The notes under the pieces: generated by a model
The model's input: only the letters and a program-made list of their open reading frames with translations
What the model was told of the DNA's origin: nothing
Database searches by the model: none
Made by a program: the position numbers and the translations under genes
Origin: JAHEME01 sp034435035
Lineage (GTDB): Bacteria > Chloroflexota > Anaerolineae > Aggregatilineales > UBA3940
Assembly: GCA_034435035.1 (NCBI GenBank)
Contig: DAOTXW010000062.1
Location: forward strand, 62,001-126,000
Direction: 5' to 3'
DNA: 64,000 bases
Shown: one piece after another, positions 1 to 9,374 of the stretch
Position numbering within the stretch: position 1 is the first letter of the stretch
How the letters are laid out: every line of letters starts with the position of its first letter

Positions 1-47
1 GTCGGCTGGATGCGAATGACCTTATCTCCCCCAATTCCCGGGTGATC

Positions 48-77
48 TTGACAGCCTGCCGCAACCCCGGGTATAGT
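48..77 (+). promoter_or_regulatory. sigma70-type promoter of the B12 uptake operon
   Basis: A TTGACA -35 box (48-53) and a TATAGT -10 box (72-77) are separated by 18 bases. Transcription would start near 84, about 24 bases before the riboswitch P1 helix. This is a sequence match only. Confidence 0.6.
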
Positions 78-107
78 GAAGCCAGTTAACAAGACTGCAT
101 CTTCTCC

Positions 108-226
108 AATCAAGGTGCCCGCTGCCCCGGATGGCAGGGCGCAAATGGCGAAGCCGGTGAGAGTCCGGCGCTGCCCCGCAACTGTAAGCGGCTGAACAGT
201 CGCAAGCCAGGTCGCCCGCCTTGATT
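108..226 (+). promoter_or_regulatory. cobalamin riboswitch aptamer
   Basis: The hallmark B12 aptamer elements appear in order: GCCGGTGAGAGTCCGGC followed by CTGCCCCGCAACTG (from about 153), and the B12 box AAGCCAGGTCGCC near 204-216. A perfect 8-bp closing helix P1 pairs AATCAAGG (108-115) with CCTTGATT (219-226), which fixes the ends. It lies in the 5' leader of a FecCD-type transporter operon and so identifies that transporter as a B12 or corrinoid importer. Bases 1-107 hold only the promoter. Confidence 0.93.
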
Positions 227-302
227 GCATTCCGGCCTTCGTGGAAGGAGGCGGGGAATCGGGCATCAGGCGCCGAGATTGTCTGCCTGTGCAGGTCCTC
301 AG

Positions 303-335
303 CCCCGGCCACACCGGGGTATTTTGTTACCCCGG
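303..335 (+). terminator. riboswitch expression platform: two mutually exclusive hairpins
   Basis: CCCCGG (303-308) pairs with CCGGGG (314-319) across a 5-base loop and is followed by TATTTTGTT, which is a terminator shape. The second strand also belongs to an 8-bp alternative hairpin, CCGGGGTA (314-321) with TACCCCGG (328-335), which buries the U-rich tract in its loop. Only one can form at a time. Which one ligand binding favours cannot be read from the sequence, although B12 riboswitches usually repress. Confidence 0.6.
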
Positions 336-358
336 GACCAGCCAGGACGCGCATCCGT

Positions 359-1438
359 ATGCTGACCACTGACAGCACAAGCCGTTTTCTGCTGCACTCG
401 CAGCCACTGGGCCGCCGGTTGATGATCGTATGCGGCGTGCTCACCGGCTTGATGGCGATCGTGGTGATCCTCTCGGCGGCTCATGGGCCGGCACGCATTC
501 CCTATCGCGACGTTGCCAGCCTGATTCTGCGTGGTGCAGGCTTGCCGGCCGGCCTCGATCTTCCCCAGTCGGATTATGCCATCGTCACGCAGGTGAGGTT
601 GCCGCGCATCCTGGTTGGCCTGCTGGTAGGATCGGCACTCTCCAGCAGCGGGGCGGCTTTGCAGGGAATCTTCCGCAATCCGCTGGCCGACCCCAGCATC
701 ATCGGCGTAAGCGTCGGCGGCTCACTCGGGGCGGTGATCGCCATCACCACCGGCATTGCCGGGGACAGCCTGTGGGTCCTGCCGCTGTTCGCGTTCGTGG
801 GAGCCATGGGGGCGGCCACTCTGGTCTATAGCATGTCCCTGATGAATGGGCAGTCGCAGCCGGCTACGCTGCTGCTGGCAGGTGTGGCGGTCAACGCCCT
901 GCTTGGTGCACTGATCTCCGCCCTGCTGTTGCTAACCAACCGCTTCCCCGAAGTGCAGGCTATCCTCAGCTGGCTGATTGGTGGGCTGCGAGGCCGCGGC
1001 TGGCCTCACCTGTTTGCCATCCTGGGGCCGGTCCTGGTCACCGTCGCGTTGCTGGTGGCCTCTGCTCGAGACATCAACCTGCTTCTGCTGGGCGAGGAAA
1101 CGGCGCAGGGGCTGGGCGTCGATGTGCCCCGCACCCGCTTTGCGCTGATGGCGCTCGCTTCGCTGGCCGCCGGCGCGGCAGTGAGCATCACAGGGCCCAT
1201 AGGTTTTGTGGGTCTGCTGGTGCCCCATGCACTGAGGCTGATCGTGGGGCCAGATTACCGCCTGCTGATGCCCGCCAGTGCGCTGGGAGGTGCTGTCTTT
1301 CTGGCAGCGACTGACACCATTTCCCGGCTGATCCTGCAGCCTGCCGAGTTGCAGGTCGGCATCATCACGGCGCTGCTGGGTGCGCCGTTCTTTCTGTATC
1401 TGCTGCACCGTGCCCGGCGGCTGATCCGGGCCCTGTAA
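359..1438 (+). CDS. btuC: B12 ABC transporter permease (FecCD/BtuC family)
   Basis: This is an integral membrane subunit of an importer for cobalamin or a related corrinoid. The 359-residue product has the hydrophobic pattern of a multi-pass FecCD permease and the family stretches 'VRLPRILVGLLVGSALSSSG', 'IFRNPLADPSIIGVSVG' and 'GPIGFVGLLVPHALRLIVG'. The ATG at 359 is chosen because the frame upstream (from 221) runs through the riboswitch platform and has no family similarity. The preceding Shine-Dalgarno site is weak (AGGA about 12 bases away). It is the first gene of btuC-btuF-btuD. The family also carries siderophores and heme; the riboswitch is what points to B12. Confidence 0.9.
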   Translation: MLTTDSTSRFLLHSQPLGRRLMIVCGVLTGLMAIVVILSAAHGPARIPYRDVASLILRGAGLPAGLDLPQSDYAIVTQVRLPRILVGLLVGSALSSSGAALQGIFRNPLADPSIIGVSVGGSLGAVIAITTGIAGDSLWVLPLFAFVGAMGAATLVYSMSLMNGQSQPATLLLAGVAVNALLGALISALLLLTNRFPEVQAILSWLIGGLRGRGWPHLFAILGPVLVTVALLVASARDINLLLLGEETAQGLGVDVPRTRFALMALASLAAGAAVSITGPIGFVGLLVPHALRLIVGPDYRLLMPASALGGAVFLAATDTISRLILQPAELQVGIITALLGAPFFLYLLHRARRLIRAL

Positions 1439-1487
1439 TGACTTGGCTGTTCTCTATTTCACTCAAGGATGATGGAGGCATTCTGCA

Positions 1488-2501
1488 ATGAAGCTCGCAC
1501 CAAGACTCACCTTCCTTGCCATGTTGTGGGTGTTTTTGCTGACAGCCTGTGCCCCGGCAGCACCTGCCGGACCAGCTCCGGCGACTGACCTGCCGGCAGT
1601 CACCCTCTCTGAACCGGAACCGACGCATACGCCGGCGGTCGAGGAGCCGGCCACCGATGAACCTTTTGAAGCGAGCGCGACCGATGCCCTGGGCAACTTG
1701 GTCACACTGGCTGCGAAGCCGATGCGGATCGTGTCCCTGACGCTGGGCACTGACGAGATCCTGCTGGATCTGGTAGGGCCAGAGCGGCTGATCGGGGTGA
1801 CCTATCTGGCCTCTGACCCCACAACCAGCAACATTGCCGGGCGGCCAGAGCTGCTTGAGGTGCCAAACACCGTCGAGGCAAGCCCGGAGCAGATCATCGC
1901 ACTGGAACCCGATCTGGTCTTTGTCGCCACCTTCACCGACGCCGCGGTGATTGAACAGCTCCAGTCAGCCGGGTTGGCTGTGTTTGCCGTCGGCAACTTT
2001 AGCACCATCGACTCGATGAAGGAGAACATCCTGCTCATCGGCAGCCTGGTGGGTGAGCCGCAGAAGGCTGAGGCACTGGTGGCGCAGATGACAGCCGATC
2101 TGGACGCGATCGCCGACGCCATCAGCGCGGCAGAGGGTGAGCCCATTTCCGTGTTATACCTGGCCAGCGGCGGCTGGGTAGCCGGCTCCGCAACCACCGT
2201 AGATGATATGATCCAGCATGCCGGGGGCGTGAACGCCGCTGCAGAAGCTGGGCTGGTGGACTGGAACCAGGTTGGTGAAGAAGCAATCATCGAGATGAAC
2301 CCCGATGTTGTGATCCTCTCGCCCTATGTCACCGATGACGAGTTCAGGGACAATCCGGTATTTGCCGGAGTTAGTGCGGTGCAGAATGATCGGGTGACAG
2401 CCATCACCGACGCTCACATGAGCGCGACTTCTCACTACATTGTGCTGGGAGTTGAGGACATCGCACGGTTGCTTTATCCCGACCTGATGCCGGGCGAGTG
2501 A
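1488..2501 (+). CDS. btuF: B12 ABC transporter substrate-binding lipoprotein (BtuF-like)
   Basis: This extracytoplasmic binding protein delivers substrate to the BtuC-like permease. The 337-residue product starts with a lipoprotein signal peptide ending in the lipobox LTAC (Cys21), followed by a Pro/Ala/Thr-rich linker to about residue 60. The family III binding fold follows ('RIVSLTLGTDEILLDLVG', 'EQIIALEPDLVF', 'MNPDVVILSP'). A lipid anchor suits a Gram-positive-like or monoderm envelope. It lies 49 bases after btuC. Substrate specificity is inferred from the riboswitch upstream. Confidence 0.88.
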   Translation: MKLAPRLTFLAMLWVFLLTACAPAAPAGPAPATDLPAVTLSEPEPTHTPAVEEPATDEPFEASATDALGNLVTLAAKPMRIVSLTLGTDEILLDLVGPERLIGVTYLASDPTTSNIAGRPELLEVPNTVEASPEQIIALEPDLVFVATFTDAAVIEQLQSAGLAVFAVGNFSTIDSMKENILLIGSLVGEPQKAEALVAQMTADLDAIADAISAAEGEPISVLYLASGGWVAGSATTVDDMIQHAGGVNAAAEAGLVDWNQVGEEAIIEMNPDVVILSPYVTDDEFRDNPVFAGVSAVQNDRVTAITDAHMSATSHYIVLGVEDIARLLYPDLMPGE

Positions 2502-2553
2502 ACCAGACTGGCAGGGTCGCCGTACAGTCTGGCAGGCTGCGGGGAGGTCAGGT

Positions 2554-3399
2554 ATGAACACATCGGGATCAAATGAGGACAGGCGTGCGCCGGTCATCGA
2601 GGCGCATGGGCTGCGCTTCATGGTGGATGATGCAGTGCTGCTCAACGGGGTTGCGCTGACCCTGCGCCCTGGCGAGATGGTGGGGTTGATCGGCCCCAAC
2701 GGCGCAGGGAAATCTACCCTGCTGCGGGTGCTGGGCGGCCTGTGGAAGGGCGCGCAGGGCACTCTGAAGCTGGCAGGGCGGGATATGACCGCCTGGTCCG
2801 CCCGTGAGGTGGCCCGGTTAGTGGCCCACGTGCCACAGTCTACAACCCTGGACTTCGCCTTCACAGTGCGCGAGGTGGTGCTGATGGGCCGCAGCCCGCA
2901 CCTGGGGCGATTCCAGATCGAAGGCCCGGACGACCGGCAAGTCGCTGAAGCCGCCATGGCGGCGATGTCAGTGCTGCCGCTGGCGGAACGCTTCGTCAAC
3001 ACGCTGTCCGGTGGCGAGCGTCAGCGCGTATTTGTAGCGCGGGCACTGGCGCAGCAGCCGCGCGTGCTGCTGCTGGATGAGCCGACTGCCAACCTGGATG
3101 TGCGGCACCAGCTGGATGTGCTGCAGCTGGTTTCCCGGCTGGCCCGCGAGCAAGGGCTGGCAGTGCTGGCTGCTCTGCACGATCTCGATCTGGCAGCCCA
3201 CTTCTGCGAGCGGTTGATCCTGCTTCATGAGGGGCAGGTGCTGGCCGATGCGGCGCCGGAAGCCGTGCTAACGCCCGATCACCTGGCACAGGCTTTTCAG
3301 GTCCAGGCGCAGGTGTTCCACGATCCATACAGCCACGTGTTGAGACTGTCTCTGGGACGGTATGGCAACGGGCATCGTCCTGTCCTCGCTCGCGCGTGA
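2554..3399 (+). CDS. btuD: B12 ABC transporter ATP-binding protein (BtuD/FepC-like)
   Basis: This is the ATPase that powers the importer. The 281-residue product has Walker A GPNGAGKST (residues 47-55), the Q-loop region 'HVPQSTTLDFAFTVREVV', the ABC signature LSGGERQRV, Walker B 'RVLLLDEPT' and the switch His in 'LAALHDLD'. Length and motif order are typical of the FepC/BtuD group. A ribosome-binding site GGGGAGG lies a few bases before ATG 2554. It is the last gene of the operon, followed by a hairpin at 3425-3451. Confidence 0.92.
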   Translation: MNTSGSNEDRRAPVIEAHGLRFMVDDAVLLNGVALTLRPGEMVGLIGPNGAGKSTLLRVLGGLWKGAQGTLKLAGRDMTAWSAREVARLVAHVPQSTTLDFAFTVREVVLMGRSPHLGRFQIEGPDDRQVAEAAMAAMSVLPLAERFVNTLSGGERQRVFVARALAQQPRVLLLDEPTANLDVRHQLDVLQLVSRLAREQGLAVLAALHDLDLAAHFCERLILLHEGQVLADAAPEAVLTPDHLAQAFQVQAQVFHDPYSHVLRLSLGRYGNGHRPVLARA

Positions 3400-3424
3400 G
3401 CTGGGCCAGAGTCAGGCATGCAAA

Positions 3425-3451
3425 CAGGGCCGGGATCATCTCCCGGCCCTG
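3425..3451. terminator. bidirectional terminator-like hairpin between btuD and the aldehyde dehydrogenase gene
   Basis: An 11-bp perfect stem, CAGGGCCGGGA with TCCCGGCCCTG, closes a 5-base loop (TCATC). On the minus strand it is followed by TTTGC; on the plus strand there is no T run. It lies between two convergent genes, so it may end both transcripts. Confidence 0.5.
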
Positions 3452-3492
3452 GTGGTTGATGGGCTGGTGCAGCCGACAGTCTTCCGGCAGGA

Positions 3493-5940
3493 TCATTCGC
3501 CTGACGGCACCCAGATATTCTGCACCTGGGTGGATTCCCGCAGGAACTCCTCACCCTCGCCCTGCTCACGGCTTAGCCAATCGCGGGCGATTCCATAACT
3601 GACCCAGGTGCGCTTCATGTTGCTGGCGGAAAGATACTCCACGTGGCAGCTGCCTTCGGCAGAGCCGAAATACCACATGGCGTCTACATCCTCGTGCTCG
3701 GCCAGCACCCTGGACAGGTGATCGCGGGAGCCGGTGACGATGTTGACGACTCCCGGCGGCAGGTCTGAGGTCTCAAACACCTGGTAGAGGTCGGTGGCGC
3801 TGAGTGGATAGCGCTCGGATGGGATGATCACGATGGTATTACCGCGGGCGATGGCCGGGGCCAGCAGCGAGACAAATGCAAGCAGAGGATGATCATCCGG
3901 GCAGGCGATCCCGATCACACCCATGGGCTCGGTGATGCCCAGCACCACACCGCGCAGGCCGGTTTCCTGCACCGTACCGCCGTATTTGTCCGCATAGGCC
4001 GCATAGGTGAACAGACGCGAGATGGCAGCCTCCACCTCGGCGGCTGACGCTGAGGCGGGCTGGCCGGTCATCGCGGTCAGCCCGGCGGCAAACTCGGCGG
4101 CCCGCAGGTGGAGGTTCTCCGCCAGATAGTACAGGATCTGGGCACGGGCGTGGGGGGCACGATCCGCCCAACCGCGCGCGGCGTGGGCCGCCTCCACGGC
4201 ATTGCGGATGTCTTTGCGATTACCATCCCCCACCTCGCCCAGCGGCGCACCATCCGGGCTGCTGATCGGACGGGAGTAAGCCCCATCCGGGCGCGCCTGT
4301 TTGCCGCCGATGAACAGCTTGCGTGTGCGATCGATGCCTGGCTCCGGGTAGCTGGCAGCCGCAGGAGGCCGCGCCCCGTTGAGTGGCGCGGGCCGGCCCG
4401 GCGTGGTCTTAGCCCAGGCGGAGGCCTGCGCGTCGCCGCGGATACCCTCTGGCAGCGAGGGGCGTGGGCGATCCTGCCAGCGGGGGCGCAGATACTCATA
4501 TAGACCTTCGCGCCCGCCTTCGCGCCCGAATCCGCTCTCGCGGTAGCCGCCAAAACCGGAGGCGGCATCGAACAGATTCGTGCAGTTCACCCACACCGTT
4601 CCAGCTTTGATATGATGCGCGACCTCCAGCGCTACCCCGATGTTCTCACTCCACACGCTGGCGGCCAGTCCGTAGCGGGTGTTGTTGGCCAGTGCAATCG
4701 CCTCATCATGGGTGCGGAAGGTCATCGCCACCAGCACCGGGCCGAAGATCTCCTCCTGGACAACCGTCGATGCAGGCGAGACGCCGGTGAGCAGCGTGGG
4801 GGGGAAATAGCAGCCGCCGGACGGCAGAGGGGTGTCCGGCTGGTAGATCTGCGCCCCTTCTGCCAGCCCGGTCTTGACCCAGCGATCGACTGTTTCCCAC
4901 TGTACCTGCGCAACCAGCGCGCCGATATCGATGCCCTTGTCAAGGGGATGGCCAACACGCAGGCTGTCCATGCGCCGCTTGAGTCGAGTCAGGAAGTGAT
5001 CGGCGATGCTCTCCTGAAGCAGCAGACGCGACCCGGCGCAGCAAACCTGCCCCTGATTGAACCAGATTGCATCGACTACACCCTCAATGGCTGAGTCCAG
5101 GTCGGCGTCATCGAAGATGACAAAGGGCGACTTACCACCCAGCTCCAGCGAAAGCCGCTTGCCGGTGCCCGCCGTCGCCCGCCGGATGATACGCCCAACT
5201 GCTGTGGAGCCGGTGAAAGCGATCTTGTCAAAGCCGGGGTGCTCGACGATGGCAGCGCCGGCCTCATCCCCGCCCGGGACGATGTTCACCACGCCGGGGG
5301 GCAGCCCGGCTCCGGCCAGAATCTCAGCAAAGAGCAGAGCGCTCAGGGGCGTATAAGGCGCCGGCTTCAGAACAACCGTATTGCCCGCAGCCAGTGCCGG
5401 GGCGATCTTCCACGCCAGCATGAGCAGGGGGAAGTTCCACGGGATGATCTGGCCCACCACACCAACGGGCTGGTAGTTCTGGAACTCTGTCTCGATGATC
5501 TGCGCCCAGCCGGCATGCGCATAGAAGTGCCGGATCACCAGCGGCACATCGATGTCGCGCGATTCACGGATCGGCTTACCATTGTCCAGCGACTCGATGA
5601 CAGCCAGCAGACGATGATGCTTCTGCAGCTGACGGGCGACCGCATACAGATAGCGTGCCCGCTGGTGCCCGGAAGTCCGGCGCCAGGCATCAAGGGCGTC
5701 CTGAGCAGCGTGGAAGGCCCCGTCAATATCGGCAGCGCCAGCCTGTGCCACATCGGCCAGCTTTTCGCCGGTAGCAGGGCATAGACTGGGCGCATACGCG
5801 CCGCCCGCGGGAGCCGCCCAGCGGCCGCCTATGAATAGATCAAAACGTCGACCATGATCATCCAGCCACGCGTAAGCGGCATCCGGCGTTTCGGGCGCCG
5901 GGCCGTAGTCCATGCGCTTGTAGATCGCTGCGACTGACAT
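3493..5940 (-). CDS. double-domain aldehyde dehydrogenase, ALDH16-like
   Basis: The predicted activity is NAD(P)-dependent oxidation of an aldehyde to an acid. At 815 residues it is far longer than a normal aldehyde dehydrogenase (about 490). The first domain (about 30-490) is complete: PWNFP with Asn169, ELGGK with Glu266, GSTAVG, and GQVCC with catalytic Cys300. A Pro-rich linker follows. The second domain (about 540-800) repeats the aldehyde dehydrogenase fold ('PEPGIDRTRKLFIGGKQARP', 'EPMGVIGIACPDDHPLLAF', 'LPPGVVNIVTG') but ends before a catalytic Cys region. This is the layout of ALDH16, where the second domain is non-catalytic. The substrate is unknown. It is monocistronic, with ATG at 5940. 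Confidence 0.88.
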   Translation of the reverse strand: MSVAAIYKRMDYGPAPETPDAAYAWLDDHGRRFDLFIGGRWAAPAGGAYAPSLCPATGEKLADVAQAGAADIDGAFHAAQDALDAWRRTSGHQRARYLYAVARQLQKHHRLLAVIESLDNGKPIRESRDIDVPLVIRHFYAHAGWAQIIETEFQNYQPVGVVGQIIPWNFPLLMLAWKIAPALAAGNTVVLKPAPYTPLSALLFAEILAGAGLPPGVVNIVPGGDEAGAAIVEHPGFDKIAFTGSTAVGRIIRRATAGTGKRLSLELGGKSPFVIFDDADLDSAIEGVVDAIWFNQGQVCCAGSRLLLQESIADHFLTRLKRRMDSLRVGHPLDKGIDIGALVAQVQWETVDRWVKTGLAEGAQIYQPDTPLPSGGCYFPPTLLTGVSPASTVVQEEIFGPVLVAMTFRTHDEAIALANNTRYGLAASVWSENIGVALEVAHHIKAGTVWVNCTNLFDAASGFGGYRESGFGREGGREGLYEYLRPRWQDRPRPSLPEGIRGDAQASAWAKTTPGRPAPLNGARPPAAASYPEPGIDRTRKLFIGGKQARPDGAYSRPISSPDGAPLGEVGDGNRKDIRNAVEAAHAARGWADRAPHARAQILYYLAENLHLRAAEFAAGLTAMTGQPASASAAEVEAAISRLFTYAAYADKYGGTVQETGLRGVVLGITEPMGVIGIACPDDHPLLAFVSLLAPAIARGNTIVIIPSERYPLSATDLYQVFETSDLPPGVVNIVTGSRDHLSRVLAEHEDVDAMWYFGSAEGSCHVEYLSASNMKRTWVSYGIARDWLSREQGEGEEFLRESTQVQNIWVPSGE

Positions 5941-6077
5941 ATTGGGCTCCTGTCATACGGATAGCCGGGGTACGCTGACTGTCACCTTCATTGTAGCAGA
6001 TTCGGCAGCGATCCCGGGGCAGCCAGGCCGGGATGGCGAATGAGCCAGTGTGTGCAAGTAAAGCAGCCTGCCCGGGT

Positions 6078-9000
6078 TTAGAAGCCTTCCATCTGCGAAA
6101 GGTCCGCTACGCCGGTGGCCATCTGCGCGATCGCCTGCAGAAGCGCCAGCCGGTTCTCTCGAATAGCTCGATCCTTATGCATCACGAGCACGCCGCCCTC
6201 TGCCGCCGGGGCGAAGAAGGTGGTGATGGCGGGCACCATCGGCAGGAAGGCTGTGAGCAGGGTGTCCACGTCAGGCTCCGGCCCCACCGATCGGGCGGCT
6301 GTTTGATAAGCCTCGAACAGGCTTTTCTCAGCCGGCTCCGTAAACAGATTCGGCTGGATAGCGTACTGCGCGACCTCGCTGCGCGTGATTCGCATACAGC
6401 GGGCATAAGCATCAAGAGTGGCCGACCAGTCGGGGCGCTGAACCCACGCGGACAGCTGCCGGGCGTGTTCAGCCGCACGCAGAGGGTCAAAAGCCACGGC
6501 ATTCAGCACCGCTTCCACCACATCATGGGCAAACTGTTCGCGCAGGGCCACGCGGAGCCGCCCGGTCACAAATGCCAGGGCGCTGGCGCGCGCCTCGTCG
6601 GTGATGAACTGCGCTCCCAGCTCACGGGTATAGCCCATGGCAGCCCACTGGATGGCCTGACGCAGATCGAGGTGGATGCCGCGGCCGATCAGGATCTGGA
6701 CCACGCCTAAAGCTGCCCGGCGTAGGCCAAACGGATCGGCTGAGCCGGTTGGCTCAAGGCCAACGTTGAACAACCCGACGAGGCTGTCCAGCCGATCGGC
6801 AAGAGCTACTGCGATCCCTGCCGGAGTCCCGGGGAGCGCATCGCCGGAATAGCGGGGCTGATAGTGCTCCGCAATGGCTGTTGCCACGCTCTCCGGCTCC
6901 CCGGAGGCTCGCGCATACTCGCAGCCCATGATGCCCTGCAGGGAAGTCATCTCGACGACGATCTGGGTCGCAAGATCCGCTTTGGCCAGCCGCGCAGCCC
7001 TGATCGCGGACTCCAGCGCCTCGTCATTCATACCGAGCATGCTGCCCAGGCGCCCGGTCAACCCCTCCAGACGGGCTACCTTATCGTAATAAGAGCCAAG
7101 CTGCTCCTGGAAGGTGAGCATCTTCAGCCCATCCAGGTAAGCCGCCAGCGGCTTCTGGATATCCTGATCGTAGAAGAAGCGGGCATCAGCGAAGCGCGCT
7201 TGAATCACGTGCTCGTTACCGGCGATCACGCTGTTCAGATATTTCTTGCCGCCGTTGCGAACAGCAATGAAATAGGGCAGCAAATCGCCGCGCCTGTCTA
7301 CCACAGCGAAGTAGCGCTGATGCTTCTTCATCACAGTAGTCAGAACGGGGCCGGGCAGCTGCAGGTAGCTCTTGTCGAACGAGCCGAGCAGCGCAGTGGG
7401 CTGCTCGACCAGATGGGTGACTTGATCCAGCAGATCGGGATCCTCAAGCACCTGGCCTCCGACGCGGCGCGCCGCGGCCGCGATCTGTGCAGCGATCGCC
7501 TCGCGCCGCGCCCCCGGATCGACGAGGATGCCCTGCTGTTCAACGGCGGGGAGGTAGTCAGCCACCGAAGCCAGATCGATCGCGGGCGCTCCCTGTGCCC
7601 GGCTTCCGCGGGTTGTACGGCCCGCAAACACATGCCCGTATTCGAAGGGGATCACCTCGCTGTCGTAAAGCGCAACCAGCCAGCGAATGGGCCGTGAGAA
7701 GGTTACACTGGAGGCATTCCAGCGCATCACTTTGTCAAACCGGAGCGCGGCCAGTAAGCCCGGCAGCCGTTCTGACAGCACCTCCGGAGCCGGACGGCCG
7801 GCGTCTTTGACAACCGCCACGACGTATTCGCCACCCTCGATGATGCGGCGCTCCAATGCCTCCACACTGACGCCCTGCCCTCGTGCGAAGCCCTCTGCCG
7901 CCCTGGTCGGGCGGCCTTCGGCATCAAATGCGGCGCGGACAGGGGGGCCACGCTGGATGATCTCCTGGGCTTGTTGAGAAGGAGACAGGTTGTCGATCAG
8001 CACAACCAACCGCCGCGGCGTGCCGCCAACCGTCACCGCACTGTATTCCAGACGCGCTTCTGCCAGCCAACCTGGGACCAGCTCGCGCAGCTGCTCCAGC
8101 GCAGAGGCCAGGTCGCCGGCGGGCAGCTCCTCGACCCCGATCTCCAGCAAGAAAGAGGCCGGCTTCTGCGGATAGGGACCGATCTCCAGGGCCGGGGGCT
8201 GCGGGGCCGGGATGTTGAGCGCACCGCTCTCCGGGTCCACACGCCAGCCGGCGGGCAGGTCGGGGTAGCCCAGCTCACTGCGGCGGCTGGCATAGGCGCG
8301 CGCTACCTGCGCGGCCAGCCGCTGCATCCGGCGGAAATAATCCGCGCGCTCTACCACCCCAACTGCACCGCGTGCATCCAGCACGTTGAACAGATGCGAG
8401 CATTTGAGCACATAGTCATGGGCAGGCATCACCAGCGGCGGCTTCTGAGCCAGCGCCCGTTCCGCTTCAGCCTCGTAGATATTGAATACCTGAGCCAGCG
8501 CCGGGACATCCGCCACCTCGAAGTAGTAGCGGCAGTGCTCGATCTCCGACTGGAGGAGCACATCGCCGTAGCTGACATTGCCCACCCAGTTGATGTCCCA
8601 TACGGCGCTCTTGTGCTGAAGGGGCAGCAGGATGCGCTCCAGGCCATAAGTGATCTCCACCGAGACCGGATTCAGGGTCTGGCCGCCAGCCTGCTGGAAA
8701 TAGGTGAACTGCGTGATCTCCTGCCCGTCCAACCAGACTTCCCAGCCCAGCCCCCAGGCGCCAAGCGCCGGCGATTCCCAGTTATCTTCTACAAAGCGAA
8801 CATCATGCCGGCGCAGATCAATGCCCAGTGCTGCCAGGCTTTGCAGATACAGCTCCTGCGGGTTGCCCGGATCGGGCTTCAGGATGACCTGATACTGATA
8901 GAAGTACTGCATCCGGTTGGGGTTGTCCCCATAGCGACCGTCATCAGGGCGTACCGACGGCTCCACATAAGCTACATTCCATGGCTCCGGGCCGAGTACA

Positions 9001-9140
9001 CGCAGGTAGGTGGCAGGGTTCATCGTCCCAGCGCCTACCTGGATGTTATAGGGCTGCCAGATAACGCAGTTATGGCCTGCCCAGAACTCATGCAGGCGCA
9101 GGATGACATCCTGAAAGGTGATCCGCTCACGCACAGGCAC
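6078..9140 (-). CDS. glyQS: glycine--tRNA ligase, alpha and beta subunits fused
   Basis: It charges tRNA-Gly with glycine. The 1020-residue chain begins with the whole GlyQ alpha subunit (residues 1 to about 300; 'TFQDVILRLHEFWAGHNCVI', 'GAGTMNPATYLRVLGPEPW', 'QFTYFQQAGG') and continues after a Pro-rich linker (about 305-330) into GlyS beta, which starts 'FLLEIGVEELPAG' and ends with an anticodon-binding/DALR-type tail. Most bacteria encode these as two genes; fused chains are known in several lineages. ATG is at 9140. The 234-base upstream region shows no T-box motif. No partner gene lies in the same operon. Confidence 0.95.
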   Translation of the reverse strand: MPVRERITFQDVILRLHEFWAGHNCVIWQPYNIQVGAGTMNPATYLRVLGPEPWNVAYVEPSVRPDDGRYGDNPNRMQYFYQYQVILKPDPGNPQELYLQSLAALGIDLRRHDVRFVEDNWESPALGAWGLGWEVWLDGQEITQFTYFQQAGGQTLNPVSVEITYGLERILLPLQHKSAVWDINWVGNVSYGDVLLQSEIEHCRYYFEVADVPALAQVFNIYEAEAERALAQKPPLVMPAHDYVLKCSHLFNVLDARGAVGVVERADYFRRMQRLAAQVARAYASRRSELGYPDLPAGWRVDPESGALNIPAPQPPALEIGPYPQKPASFLLEIGVEELPAGDLASALEQLRELVPGWLAEARLEYSAVTVGGTPRRLVVLIDNLSPSQQAQEIIQRGPPVRAAFDAEGRPTRAAEGFARGQGVSVEALERRIIEGGEYVVAVVKDAGRPAPEVLSERLPGLLAALRFDKVMRWNASSVTFSRPIRWLVALYDSEVIPFEYGHVFAGRTTRGSRAQGAPAIDLASVADYLPAVEQQGILVDPGARREAIAAQIAAAARRVGGQVLEDPDLLDQVTHLVEQPTALLGSFDKSYLQLPGPVLTTVMKKHQRYFAVVDRRGDLLPYFIAVRNGGKKYLNSVIAGNEHVIQARFADARFFYDQDIQKPLAAYLDGLKMLTFQEQLGSYYDKVARLEGLTGRLGSMLGMNDEALESAIRAARLAKADLATQIVVEMTSLQGIMGCEYARASGEPESVATAIAEHYQPRYSGDALPGTPAGIAVALADRLDSLVGLFNVGLEPTGSADPFGLRRAALGVVQILIGRGIHLDLRQAIQWAAMGYTRELGAQFITDEARASALAFVTGRLRVALREQFAHDVVEAVLNAVAFDPLRAAEHARQLSAWVQRPDWSATLDAYARCMRITRSEVAQYAIQPNLFTEPAEKSLFEAYQTAARSVGPEPDVDTLLTAFLPMVPAITTFFAPAAEGGVLVMHKDRAIRENRLALLQAIAQMATGVADLSQMEGF

Positions 9141-9330
9141 TGAACCTCCGAAAGCAGTCGGGCTGCCGATCGACAGGGTGGGATTGTAACACGTTCACCA
9201 GTGAGGCGGCAGGGGCCTGAGGATGCCGGGCGATGTCAGAAGGCGAGCGGGCTGCACGGGCCTGCCAGGCATCCGACGGCTTCACGGCCCACCCGGTACG
9301 CAGGGTGGATACCCTCGTGCCTGTTACCCG

Positions 9331-9339
9331 TGCTATACT
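9331..9339 (+). promoter_or_regulatory. extended -10 promoter element before the response regulator gene
   Basis: TGCTATACT combines an extended -10 TGn with a TATACT box, ending 35 bases before the GTG start at 9375. No convincing -35 box is present, which is usual for extended -10 promoters. The rest of the 234-base gap (9141-9374), which is also upstream of glyQS, shows nothing else I can name. Confidence 0.4.
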
Positions 9340-9374
9340 GATCCTTAGCGCCTGCTGCACCAAATGAGGACGCT

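Noticed and set aside
7971..9143. A 390-codon open frame on the plus strand opposite glyQS
   Set aside because: It is antisense to a clearly recognisable gene; its translation is rich in Arg/Gln/His with no family features. High GC content leaves long shadow frames.
9141..9374. T-box riboswitch upstream of glyQS
   Set aside because: No T-box core sequence, specifier loop or terminator-antiterminator pair could be found in the gap.
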